Of a DNA stretch of 64,000 nt, positions 37,193 through 45,519 are shown in pieces (the first letter of the stretch is position 1; every line of letters starts with the position of its first letter). The translations under genes and the position numbers were made by a program. This DNA is from Anaerolineales bacterium (GTDB lineage: Bacteria; Chloroflexota; Anaerolineae; Anaerolineales; JABWBV01): positions 92,995-156,994 of the forward strand of contig JACKAX010000005.1 of assembly GCA_020634875.1 (NCBI GenBank), given 5' to 3'. The notes beneath the pieces are model-generated. The model saw only the letters and a program-made list of their open reading frames with translations, made no database searches and was not told the DNA's origin.

Positions 37193-37930
37193 TTAATAGC
37201 CGAGGCGCATTTTCATTTCTTCGATCCGTCCCCGCGCCTCCTCAAAACTGGTTTGATGGATGGCCCGATACGCGCGAATGGCTTGGAGGGTTTCCCCATT
37301 CTTTAAAAAGGCCACCACTTCCAGATCATCTTGGATGGCGGATGGGACAAAACCACCGCGCCCGGCACGCAAAAATTCGACCGAGAGAATTTCTGGGGCC
37401 TGCACTTTTTGAAAGTCGGCAAAATACACGGCATATTCATCCCCTTGCATCATGTAGCCGCCCAGCGAAGCCGGAACTTCAAACACCCGTCCGGCGACGA
37501 ACATTTGATACACAGTATAAGTGGAAGTCGTGTGGGAGTCTGAGTCGTAACTTTCGCGAATACTTTTGACAATGTTGATCGGCCCCTCAACCTTTTGCAC
37601 CGCCACCTTCAATTGGACAAACGCCCGCCGCAGCGTCACGATCCCAATGCCGCCCCAAATCAGCGGCCAGATGCACCCAAACGCGCCGCTAAACATCAGC
37701 GTCCCCCCCATGCTGAGGGTGTGCATAGCCTGGTAATACACGATAGCAATCGGAATGCCAATCAACCCGACGACCAACAAGCCAGCGCCCGAAATGGACG
37801 CGCACCCTTTCCGGCCTGCTTCTTCTTTTGCGAGACGCGCGCGTTGTTTTTCCGAAAGCTGACCTCGACGATTTAAGGCCAGGTCTGCTTCATCAAATTT
37901 GAAGAGGTTCATTAATTGAGGGTCTTGCAT
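37193..37930 (-). CDS. Membrane protein with C-terminal L7/L12-like helical segment
   Basis: 245 aa of unknown function. An N-terminal basic helix, two membrane helices (about 43-64 and 74-96), a beta-rich domain (about 105-200) and a short C-terminal helical unit with VVAFLKNGETLQAIRAYRA and SFEEARGRIEEM. The last part resembles the helical repeat found in ribosomal L7/L12 C-termini and in many small membrane-linked proteins. It is on the same strand as the propeller gene and 13 bp upstream of it, so they are likely co-transcribed. No known role. Confidence 0.65.
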   Translation of the reverse strand: MQDPQLMNLFKFDEADLALNRRGQLSEKQRARLAKEEAGRKGCASISGAGLLVVGLIGIPIAIVYYQAMHTLSMGGTLMFSGAFGCIWPLIWGGIGIVTLRRAFVQLKVAVQKVEGPINIVKSIRESYDSDSHTTSTYTVYQMFVAGRVFEVPASLGGYMMQGDEYAVYFADFQKVQAPEILSVEFLRAGRGGFVPSAIQDDLEVVAFLKNGETLQAIRAYRAIHQTSFEEARGRIEEMKMRLGY

Positions 37931-38292
37931 GGGAAATTCTATTCAACACGAGAACCTTTAACAGATTTCCGAAGTTTGGGATGGGATGATGTTCGGGGGG
38001 GTGTCACCCAAACTTCGGAAGTCTGTATGCGGGAGAACAACGCGCGGAACAGGGATGCTTCCTTCCAACCCAGGGAGAAGCGGGGCTTCATGGTCATCTG
38101 GATGTGCTTCTTGTGGGGTGGACGGACCACCATCACTTTCCTCTGTCCAGGTGATTTGCACAGAGACAATCGTGATGGTGGTGGTTTGGCGATGAAGCAC
38201 GCGTCGCATGATCATAATTTATCAAGTTTTACCTTTACAAAGTTGACATTTCTTGTCAAATACTTCCGACCTGCGTAGAATCAGTAAGTTAG
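37931..38292. other. Structured intergenic region with two long inverted repeats
   Basis: 37961-37980 pairs with 38007-38026 over 20 bp (one G-U), around a 26-nt loop; the right arm contains AAACTTCGGAAGTC, which also forms the hairpin at 22683. A second pair, ACCACCATCAC (38126-38136) and GTGATGGTGGT (38172-38182), lies 100 bp on. No gene is supported. This could be a remnant mobile repeat or a structured RNA. Confidence 0.5.
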
Positions 38293-38346
38293 CCCGAAAA
38301 AAGGGTGCAAGGGGCATGGCCATGCCCCTTGCACCCTTTTTTCGGG
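38293..38346. terminator. 54-nt perfect palindromic hairpin capped by CCCGAAAAAA/TTTTTTCGGG
   Basis: The arms 38293-38319 and 38320-38346 are exact complements. It lies 25 bp upstream of the STAND regulator start. Two more hairpins with the same outer cap follow the next genes (41195-41248 and 42611-42663). Confidence 0.85.
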
Positions 38347-38371
38347 AAGTTTCCAAGCGGAGTATGTGCCT

Positions 38372-41170
38372 ATGAAAGCCCCGATGATGACTGAAACGTT
38401 CGGAGAATCGCTCAAGTATTTGCGCCGCCGCGCTCGCTTGACCCAACGCGAATTAGCCCTTGCCGTGGGCTACTCCGAAGCCCAAATCTGTCGGTTAGAA
38501 AAAAACGAGCGCCTGCCCGACGTAACCACGGTGGCGGCTCTGTTCATCCCTGCCCTCACCTTGGAAAACAACCCTGCCCATCTGGAACATCTGCTCAAAC
38601 AAGCCGCACAAGCCCACGACACACGCCACCCCGCCAGCATCACCATCAATCAAGTCACCATCCAACATGAGATTGAACAAGAACTAGGCCTGCTAGAAGA
38701 TATTCCCGCCCCACTTGCCTCACATATCCCCCGCCCCGCCTGGACTCAGCGCATCCAGACCGCACTGGCCCAAGACCGAGGCGTGATGGTATGCGGGCTA
38801 CCTGGAGTGGGGAAAACCGTCCTCGCCGCCACCGCCGCCCGTCATTTTTCCCCGGAACGTGTCTTTTGGCTGACGTTAATCGCAGGGGTGAACACCAACG
38901 TGGAAGCCCTCGTCCGTCAACTCGCGTTATTTTTCCTGCTCCACGGAGTGACACAAGTCAAACCGCTCGTCGTCCCCCGCACGGACGCCAAACCCATGCC
39001 GCTCGATCAACAAGTCATGCTCATTCGGGCTGCTCTCACCCATCACCCTGCCCTCCTGTGTTTTGACGATGTCCATTTGCTCGGGGAAGACGAAGCCTGT
39101 TTATCTTTCCTCCGCCATCTCAGCAGCATTCCCACCGCCCACCTCCTTCTTATCAGCCGGAAAGCCCTTGCTTTGCCCATTCCCCAACTGCATCTCAGTG
39201 GCCTGGAACCCACCGAAGCCTCCGAACTTGCCCTTAGCTTAGGGCTTAACCCGACCGATAAACTGACCCACCACTTGTTAACCAAAATCAGTGGCAACCC
39301 CATGCTGCTCCGGCTCGCGGCGGGGCAACTCCGCAATCCCCAACTCACTCCGGATGTTTTTGTCCACCACCTCGAAGCACACCCACAAGTCACCTCCTAT
39401 CTCATCAACACTGTCTTGCGCGACCTCCCTCCCGTCACACACTGGCTAGCCTCCTTCATTGCCGTCTTCCGCCATCCGGTCAATCTCTACGAACCCACCC
39501 TCCTCAAACTCCTCGAAGATGAAATCCCCACCTCAAATTTGCATGAAGCCCTTGGCGATCTGCAAAGCCGTTATCTGGTGGACAATCCTTATAACGCCAC
39601 CCTGCATCCCTTGATCCGCGACCATCTTTACACTTCTCTGGGCCTCAATGCCACGCAAAAAAGACACAACCACGCCCTCGCCGCAATCTGGACAACGCAA
39701 ACCACGCGAGACACCGTTGAAGTCGCCCACCACTGGCTACACGCAAACAAACTCGCACAAACCGCAGAATTAATCAGCGCACAAAGCGAAAATCTCTTCA
39801 ACCAGGGCAAAGCCTTCGCCGCCGTCCAGGTGGTTGATGAAGCCCTCCAGCAATTGCAAAACCGCCATAGTAACCCAACTCGCCTCCGATGGCTACTCCT
39901 CACCGCGCGGGGCGACCTGCTCCGCGGCACCCTCCGCACCGCCGAAGCCGAAACCAGCTACCGCGAAGCCCTCGCCCTGGCCCAAGACTTCCCCTCCGGG
40001 CGCGCCCAAGTCACCCGTAGTCTGGCCCAAAACCTGATGCAACGCGGGCAAGCTACCGAAGCCCTGGCACTTTGCCAGACCGCCGCCGCCGCTTTGCCGC
40101 CCGAAGACATTATTTTGCGGGCGCGCCTCGCCGCTATAGAATGCCGTACCTATTTGCTCCTCTCCCAATACGAAACCGCCGAAAAGACCGCCCAATACGC
40201 CCTCCATTTAATTGAACCCTTTGCCGATCAACTTTCCCAAATTACCGATGATGTCATTGCCCGCGCGGAACGCGTCCTCGGATGGGTCAACTACACCCGC
40301 CACCCCCAAGGCGACGAGTCTCTGACGCATTACCAACGCGCACTGCTTTCCGCCCGCCGCGGGAAACTCCGAACCCACGAAAACGCCATCCTCTCCAACA
40401 TGGCCACCGCCTTCATGGAACGAGAAGCCTGGGCAGAGGCCGAACAGGTTTATCAAGAAGCCCTCCAGGGAAATGAAGCTTTAGGCGATTTATACGCGAA
40501 GGCCGCAGTCTTACACAATTTAGGCGTCTTAGGCGTTCACCGCAAAACCATCGAGGAAGGATTGAAATATTTTGAACAAGCCAGTGAACTGGAACGGCTC
40601 GTCGGCGATGTCGAAGGGCTTCTAAGCACCGAAGCCGCGCGCGCCTCCACCATGCTCATGCTCGGAAAAGTACCCGAAGCCCGCGAGGTGCTCGAACAAG
40701 CCCTCGCCATCGAAACCCATTCTTCCGATGTCTGGACCCTCGGCACGTTGCTCTGCTTGTCCGTGGAAGTCTACCTCCTCGAAAACCAACCGGAAACCGC
40801 CCGCACCATGCTCACGCGTGTTCTAGCCCTCCCCGGCCTCCGGGAAAACGCGCGCATGTACACATGGGCAACCAGTGGTCAGGCTTTGGTGCATCTTATC
40901 GCGGGCGAAAAAGAAAGCGCCGAAGAGATCCTGGCCAACACCCCACCCGAAGATGTCGGGTTTGACTTAACCTATCGTTGGAAACAGGTTCAATGCCTGG
41001 CTACCCTGGCCCGCGGCGAGACGGCAGCCGCGCAAAAACAAGTGGAGGCGACCGATCAATGGGCGGAGCAAAAAGGCTATCCCTACAAAAATCATCTCGC
41101 CGATAAACTTTTAGAGACCCCCGAACTATCCCTGACAGAGGCCTTTGCCCTTATCATTGTTGGAGACTAA
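38372..41170 (+). CDS. STAND-type regulator: XRE helix-turn-helix, NTPase and TPR repeats
   Basis: 932 aa cytoplasmic signal-transduction ATPase/regulator. Residues about 8-62 are an XRE DNA-binding domain (RARLTQRELALAVGYSEAQI). An NTPase of the AAA/NACHT-like STAND class follows, with Walker A GLPGVGKTVLAA near 145 and Walker B ALLCFDDVHLL near 230, then about 450 residues of TPR-like helical pairs (many A-Y-A and A-E-x-x-Y-x-x-AL patterns). I choose ATG 38372, nine bases after GGAG; an upstream GTG has poor spacing. Such proteins sense a ligand via the repeats and control transcription; the target is unknown. The next plus-strand genes are separated by a terminator. Confidence 0.85.
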   Translation: MKAPMMTETFGESLKYLRRRARLTQRELALAVGYSEAQICRLEKNERLPDVTTVAALFIPALTLENNPAHLEHLLKQAAQAHDTRHPASITINQVTIQHEIEQELGLLEDIPAPLASHIPRPAWTQRIQTALAQDRGVMVCGLPGVGKTVLAATAARHFSPERVFWLTLIAGVNTNVEALVRQLALFFLLHGVTQVKPLVVPRTDAKPMPLDQQVMLIRAALTHHPALLCFDDVHLLGEDEACLSFLRHLSSIPTAHLLLISRKALALPIPQLHLSGLEPTEASELALSLGLNPTDKLTHHLLTKISGNPMLLRLAAGQLRNPQLTPDVFVHHLEAHPQVTSYLINTVLRDLPPVTHWLASFIAVFRHPVNLYEPTLLKLLEDEIPTSNLHEALGDLQSRYLVDNPYNATLHPLIRDHLYTSLGLNATQKRHNHALAAIWTTQTTRDTVEVAHHWLHANKLAQTAELISAQSENLFNQGKAFAAVQVVDEALQQLQNRHSNPTRLRWLLLTARGDLLRGTLRTAEAETSYREALALAQDFPSGRAQVTRSLAQNLMQRGQATEALALCQTAAAALPPEDIILRARLAAIECRTYLLLSQYETAEKTAQYALHLIEPFADQLSQITDDVIARAERVLGWVNYTRHPQGDESLTHYQRALLSARRGKLRTHENAILSNMATAFMEREAWAEAEQVYQEALQGNEALGDLYAKAAVLHNLGVLGVHRKTIEEGLKYFEQASELERLVGDVEGLLSTEAARASTMLMLGKVPEAREVLEQALAIETHSSDVWTLGTLLCLSVEVYLLENQPETARTMLTRVLALPGLRENARMYTWATSGQALVHLIAGEKESAEEILANTPPEDVGFDLTYRWKQVQCLATLARGETAAAQKQVEATDQWAEQKGYPYKNHLADKLLETPELSLTEAFALIIVGD

Positions 41171-41194
41171 CTACTCAGCCAAGGTAAAGTTTCT

Positions 41195-41248
41195 CCCGAA
41201 AAAATAGAAAAAAGGGGGATGCCCCCCCTTTTTTCTGTTTTTTTCGGG
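41195..41248 (+). terminator. Terminator hairpin with CCCGAAAAAA/TTTTTTCGGG cap
   Basis: A G5/C7 core stem flanked by A/T pairs and the same outer cap as 38293-38346; it lies 24 bp after the STAND gene stop. Confidence 0.85.
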
Positions 41249-41306
41249 GAATCTTCGCTCTAAGCCTGAGCCATTACGCACTAACCAAACTTTGGAGAAA
41301 TATTCA

Positions 41307-41726
41307 ATGAAAATTGCAGCTACAACAAACGATGGCAAAACCATCAGCCACCACTTTGGCCGCGCCCCTTATTACCTGGTCGCCACGGTCGAAGATGGTC
41401 AAATCACCCACCGCGAAATGCGCGAAAAAGCCCATCACGCCCACGGAAACGGACACCACCACGAACATCAACACGACGAGCGTATCCAAATCGAAGAGAA
41501 CAGCGCCGCACATCGTGCGACCCCGGAAACCCACAACCACCACCAAATGGCCGAAATCATCCTCGACTGCGAAGCCGTCCTCACTCGCGGCATGGGCCGA
41601 GGCGCGTACCAAAACATGCAAGCCTACCAAATCCGCCCCATCATTACCGATATCGCCAGCATTGATGACGCCGTGTTGGCTTACGCCCTGGGAAAGATCG
41701 TTGATCATCCCGAAAAATTACATTAA
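41307..41726 (+). CDS. Dinitrogenase FeMo-cofactor-binding (NifX/NafY-like) family protein with His-rich loop
   Basis: 139 aa. The fold begins MKIAATTNDGKTISHHFGRAPYYLV and ends in the GMGRGAYQNMQAYQIRPI...DDAVLAYALGK block of the NifB/NifX-type domain. Between them lies a histidine-rich insert (about 43-79, with runs such as HHAHGNGHHHEHQHDE and THNHH), more than twelve His in under 40 residues and suited to binding a metal. No nif genes are in the window, so a general metal/cluster carrier role is more likely than nitrogen fixation. ATG 41307 follows GGAG by nine bases. It precedes degV by seven bases. Confidence 0.85.
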   Translation: MKIAATTNDGKTISHHFGRAPYYLVATVEDGQITHREMREKAHHAHGNGHHHEHQHDERIQIEENSAAHRATPETHNHHQMAEIILDCEAVLTRGMGRGAYQNMQAYQIRPIITDIASIDDAVLAYALGKIVDHPEKLH

Positions 41727-41733
41727 GGAACCC

Positions 41734-42600
41734 ATGAAAATATTAACCGATTGTGCAGCTGACCTGACCCCACAAGAAATCGAAACCCTCGACATTACCG
41801 TTGCCCCCCTATTCATCCAATTCCCGGACGAAGAAGTGAACGCGACCCAAATCGCCCCCGACGATTTTTACAACCGCCTGCGTGCGATGAACCCCAAAAT
41901 CCCCACCACCGCCCAACCCTCCGCAGGCATCTTCTCCACCCTCTACCAAAAACTCACCGACGCCGGAGAAGCGATCCTCTCCATCCACATCTCCTCCGGC
42001 CTGAGCGGAACCCTTCATTCCGCCCGCGTCGGCGCGGAACAAACCCCCAAAGCCGATATCACCCTGTTCGACTCCATGACCCTTTCCGGCGGGCAACGCT
42101 ATCAAGTCCTCGCCGCCGCCCTCGCCGCCAAAGCAGGGTGGGCTAAAGAAACTATCCTCGAACGCCTCAAACAAATCCGCACATCCACCGAAATCATCTA
42201 CACACTAGAAACGCTGGAATACCTCGCTCACGGTGGCCGCATCGGACGGATTCAAGCCCTTGCTGGTTCGCTTCTCAAAATCAAACCTGTCATCCGCGTG
42301 GATGAAACCGATGGCAAATACAGCACCGTCGGCAAAGCCCGCACGCTCAAAAGCACGATGGACATGATGACCCAACACCTGCTCGACAAATATGGCCCCG
42401 AAACCCCCGTCTGGGTCACGGTTTTACACGGTCAATTTGCCGACAAAGCCGACGCCTTCGCCGCCCAACTTTCCGACACCCTCAACGTTGCCAAACTGGA
42501 AATTCGCCGGATTTCGCCCGTCTTAGGCGTTCACACCGGCCCTGGCATCGTCGGCGCATCCGTCCTGCCGATGAAAATGGTCAGCGAACTTTTGGCATAA
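41734..42600 (+). CDS. DegV family fatty-acid-binding protein
   Basis: 288 aa. DegV proteins bind a fatty acid; in Firmicutes the FakB members hand it to the kinase FakA for phospholipid synthesis. The start is ATG 41734 after AAGGAACCC. Conserved blocks: LTDCAADLT at the start, PTTAQPSAGIF, HISSGLSGT (the ligand-carboxylate serines), TLEYLAHGGRIGR, and HTGPGIVG near the end. No FakA is adjacent. It is co-transcribed with the NifX-like gene, an unusual pairing. A terminator follows in ten bases. Confidence 0.93.
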   Translation: MKILTDCAADLTPQEIETLDITVAPLFIQFPDEEVNATQIAPDDFYNRLRAMNPKIPTTAQPSAGIFSTLYQKLTDAGEAILSIHISSGLSGTLHSARVGAEQTPKADITLFDSMTLSGGQRYQVLAAALAAKAGWAKETILERLKQIRTSTEIIYTLETLEYLAHGGRIGRIQALAGSLLKIKPVIRVDETDGKYSTVGKARTLKSTMDMMTQHLLDKYGPETPVWVTVLHGQFADKADAFAAQLSDTLNVAKLEIRRISPVLGVHTGPGIVGASVLPMKMVSELLA

Positions 42601-42610
42601 AACCATGTGA

Positions 42611-42663
42611 CCCGAAAAAAAGAGTGGGCAGGGCTTTTCAGCCTTGCCCACCTTTTTTTCGGG
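42611..42663 (+). terminator. Terminator hairpin with CCCGAAAAAA/TTTTTTCGGG cap
   Basis: GTGGGCAGGGC pairs with GCCTTGCCCAC (one G-U) inside the same A/T and CCCG/CGGG cap. It is shared by the converging degV (plus) and acetyltransferase (minus) genes. Confidence 0.88.
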
Positions 42664-42673
42664 AAGTCTTCTT

Positions 42674-43621
42674 TTAATACACATTCTCCCACGGCTCAGA
42701 TATATCGTGTTTTGGCCCCATCACCGAAAAATACAACGCATTCGCCGCCTCGGAATACCCCCCAACAAAAGCCACCTTACACCCCATCTTTTTGAGCTTG
42801 TGTAACCCCGCCATCATCACCGCCTTTCCCAGGCCACGTTTTTGATGTGCGGGCACAGTCGCGACCGGCTCAAAATACGCCGTCCGGCTCACATCGTCGA
42901 ACCAGATCGTACAAAACGAGGCAATCGAACCATCTGCGGCGAAAGCGATCATGTCCAGGTCGCGGCGATAGAGGGGCGCGGTTTGAATAGCGCGATACCA
43001 ACTCGGATCATCCCGGTTCTCCCGCGCGGTTTGAATGTCATCCTCGTGAAAACCCAACCCCGACGCATAACACCGCTCCAACAATTCCAACCCATCCCCC
43101 AACGGACGCACCGTGTACCCCGCGGGGATTGCCACTTCCGGCAGTGGCGCGTCCAAATCGCAGCGATGCTGGTACTCGGACACCCCACTCCGCTCGACCC
43201 GAAGAAAACCGCGTCGGGCAAGGATTTCCTGGAGGGGCTTGTCCTTTGAATCGAGATAAATCCAGAGCTTTTCGCGCCCATCTTTGCCGGTTGTCCGCAA
43301 ATAGTCTTCCGTCGCAGTGACCATCGCTTCCAATAGTTCGGGGCAGGAATGTTTGGGATGCACCTGCAAATACGCCTGCCCGCGCCCTTCGGGGGTCAGG
43401 AACCCGGCCAGTTCGCCCATCTCCGTCTCCCACAAAAAAATCTGTTCCTGGGGTACGATGTGTTCAATGCTGGGATTGACAAACCACCACCAATAATCCA
43501 GCCGCGCGACATGCCAGTTCAACTCCCGGCGGCCATTTGCCACCATCGTCTCGCGCAAAAACCCGCGCAAGTTCCAATAATCTTCTTCCGTTTGATAAGT
43601 ACGTTGGGTAAATTTCATCAT
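42674..43621 (-). CDS. Two-domain GNAT acetyltransferase
   Basis: 315 aa with two GNAT folds. The C-terminal one carries the clear acetyl-CoA loop PVATVPAHQKRGLGKAVMMAG (the R/Q-x-x-G-x-G/A pattern) and GYSEAANALYFSVMG. The N-terminal one is degenerate, with no good CoA loop. Tandem GNAT proteins of this length are common in Chloroflexota and Firmicutes, usually with unknown substrates (antibiotics, peptides and mycothiol-type thiols are examples). It lies 48 bp downstream of the ABC exporter on the same strand. ATG 43621 or 43618 may be used. Confidence 0.85.
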   Translation of the reverse strand: MMKFTQRTYQTEEDYWNLRGFLRETMVANGRRELNWHVARLDYWWWFVNPSIEHIVPQEQIFLWETEMGELAGFLTPEGRGQAYLQVHPKHSCPELLEAMVTATEDYLRTTGKDGREKLWIYLDSKDKPLQEILARRGFLRVERSGVSEYQHRCDLDAPLPEVAIPAGYTVRPLGDGLELLERCYASGLGFHEDDIQTARENRDDPSWYRAIQTAPLYRRDLDMIAFAADGSIASFCTIWFDDVSRTAYFEPVATVPAHQKRGLGKAVMMAGLHKLKKMGCKVAFVGGYSEAANALYFSVMGPKHDISEPWENVY

Positions 43622-43668
43622 ATCCTTGTAATATTTCGTATTGCGTAGAATTCTATCCGTTCTACGTT

Positions 43669-45519
43669 TTAGACAACCGTTCCTTTAAACTGGCTCCAAT
43701 ACAAATGATGGTAAAACCCACCCGCGTCCAACAACGCCTCATGCGTGCCGCGCTCGATGATTTCGCCGTGATTGATCACTAAGATCGCGTCCGCGTCACG
43801 GATGGTGCTCAAACGGTGGGCAATGACAAAACTCGTGCGCCCGGACATGAGACGCAACATCGCTTCCTGGATGTTCTTCTCCGTGCGGGTGTCCACGCTA
43901 CTCGTTGCCTCATCGAGGATCAAGATGCTGGGGTTGGCGAGGATCGCGCGGGCGATTGCCAAAAGCTGGCGCTGCCCCTGGCTGAGGTTGCTCCCCCGCT
44001 CGGACAACGGCGTTTGATAGCCTTGTGGTAAACGGTGGATGAATTGGTCGGCGTTGGCGAGGCAGGCCGCGGCGATCACTTCGTCGTCGGTTGCTTCCAG
44101 TCGTCCGTAGCGAATGTTTTCCATCACGGTGTCGGCGAACAAAAATGTATCTTGGAGCACAATGCCAAGGGCGCGGCGCAGATCGTCTTTGCGGAGTTTG
44201 CGGATGTTTTCCCCGTCAAGGGTGATGTCCCCCGCGTCAATCTCGTAAAACCGCGTGAGCAGGTTAACGATGGTGGTTTTGCCCGCCCCGGTCGGGCCAA
44301 CGAGGGCGATTGTGTCACCACGTTTGGCGTGTAAGCTGACGTTTTTCAGCACGGGGACATTCTTATCGTATCCAAAACTAACATTCTCAAACACCACCCG
44401 GCCCCCGATGGTTTCCAGCGGCAACGCGTGCGGGTCATCCACGATTTCCGAAGACTCGTCAATCACTTCAAACACGCGCTCGGCCCCGGCCAACGCCGAC
44501 TGAATGGCGTTGTACAGGTTGGCGATCTGATTGAGCGGCATCGAAAACTGGCGGGCGTAGCTGACAAAACTAGCAATCGTCCCGACCGTCGCCAATCCTT
44601 GCACCGCCATCCAACCCCCGGCCCCCGCGACCAGCGCAAACCCAACATTGTTAACCAGGTTCGACAGCGGCCCCAGCAACCCGGCGAAAATCTGGGCGCG
44701 GGTCGAGGCGGTGCGGAGTTTGGCGTTGGTCTGATCAAATTCGTGAATGACCGTCCCCTCGCGCCCGTAGGCTTTCACCACGCGTTGCCCCGTCACCGTC
44801 TCTTCGATCAGCCCGTTGAGCGCGCCCAGTTGCTCCTGCTGTTCGCGGAACCCACGCCGGGTGCGTTTGGCAACCCATTGGCTGATCACGACCATAAACG
44901 GCAAGATGATCAGGCTCACAATCGCCAGACGCACGTTGATCAAAAACATCGCCGACGCCACGCCCACTACCCCCAACACGCTCGCAATCAACTGCGTCAC
45001 GCTCTCGTTCAGCACGTTACTGATATTTTCCACATCGTTGGCAAGGCGGCTCATCAACTCGCCGTGCGTGTGCTGGTCAAAGTATCGCAAAGGCAAGGCT
45101 TGCAAACGGGCGAACAAATCCGCGCGGATGTCCCGCACCGTGCGTTGGGCAACCGCCGCCATCCAATACACCTGGACATACGCCACCAGCGAAGAAATCA
45201 CATACACGGTAATCATCCACAACATCAACCGTCCCAGACCGGGAATATCATTCTTGGAAATAAACTGGTCAATCGCCAACCCCATCAGATACGGCCCCAA
45301 CAAATCTAACCCCGAGGACACCGCGACCAAAAACGTTACCCCGCCCAACGCCCACCCCTGCTGGCGAAGATACCCCCACAACCGCGCGAGCGTTCCACGC
45401 CGGTCTTTCGCTCGTTCCTTCGGGCGCATCATAAACCCGCCCGGGCCACCCCCAGGCCCGCCGCCCGGACGTAAATCCGGGGTGTTTTGCCGATTGGATT
45501 TGGAAGAATCAGCGGCCAT
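43669..45519 (-). CDS. ABC exporter subunit with canonical ATP site
   Basis: About 616 aa type IV ABC exporter half-transporter: a Gly/Pro-rich leader, six membrane helices (about 60-350), then the ATPase with Walker A GPTGAGKTT, signature LSQGQRQLL, Walker B ILILDEATSSVDTRT and switch IAHRLSTI. I place the start at ATG 45519, after AAGGAGG; it overlaps the end of its partner gene by 11 bases. The partner has an altered Walker B, so this is the catalytic half of a heterodimer of the LmrCD/BmrCD sort. Drug or lipid export is likely, controlled by the MarR gene upstream. Confidence 0.92.
   Translation of the reverse strand: MAADSSKSNRQNTPDLRPGGGPGGGPGGFMMRPKERAKDRRGTLARLWGYLRQQGWALGGVTFLVAVSSGLDLLGPYLMGLAIDQFISKNDIPGLGRLMLWMITVYVISSLVAYVQVYWMAAVAQRTVRDIRADLFARLQALPLRYFDQHTHGELMSRLANDVENISNVLNESVTQLIASVLGVVGVASAMFLINVRLAIVSLIILPFMVVISQWVAKRTRRGFREQQEQLGALNGLIEETVTGQRVVKAYGREGTVIHEFDQTNAKLRTASTRAQIFAGLLGPLSNLVNNVGFALVAGAGGWMAVQGLATVGTIASFVSYARQFSMPLNQIANLYNAIQSALAGAERVFEVIDESSEIVDDPHALPLETIGGRVVFENVSFGYDKNVPVLKNVSLHAKRGDTIALVGPTGAGKTTIVNLLTRFYEIDAGDITLDGENIRKLRKDDLRRALGIVLQDTFLFADTVMENIRYGRLEATDDEVIAAACLANADQFIHRLPQGYQTPLSERGSNLSQGQRQLLAIARAILANPSILILDEATSSVDTRTEKNIQEAMLRLMSGRTSFVIAHRLSTIRDADAILVINHGEIIERGTHEALLDAGGFYHHLYWSQFKGTVV

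Noticed and set aside
37916..38278. 120-codon plus-strand frame before the STAND gene
   Set aside because: Its translation is dictated by inverted repeats and shows no domain; the region reads as structured non-coding DNA.
41314..41733. Extended N-terminus of the DegV gene
   Set aside because: The extension overlaps the NifX-like gene in another frame; ATG 41734 has a good ribosome site and the normal family start.
44428..45309. Long plus-strand reading frame antisense to the ABC exporter
   Set aside because: It is a shadow of the G+C-rich coding frame; His/Arg/Gln-rich translation and no domain.
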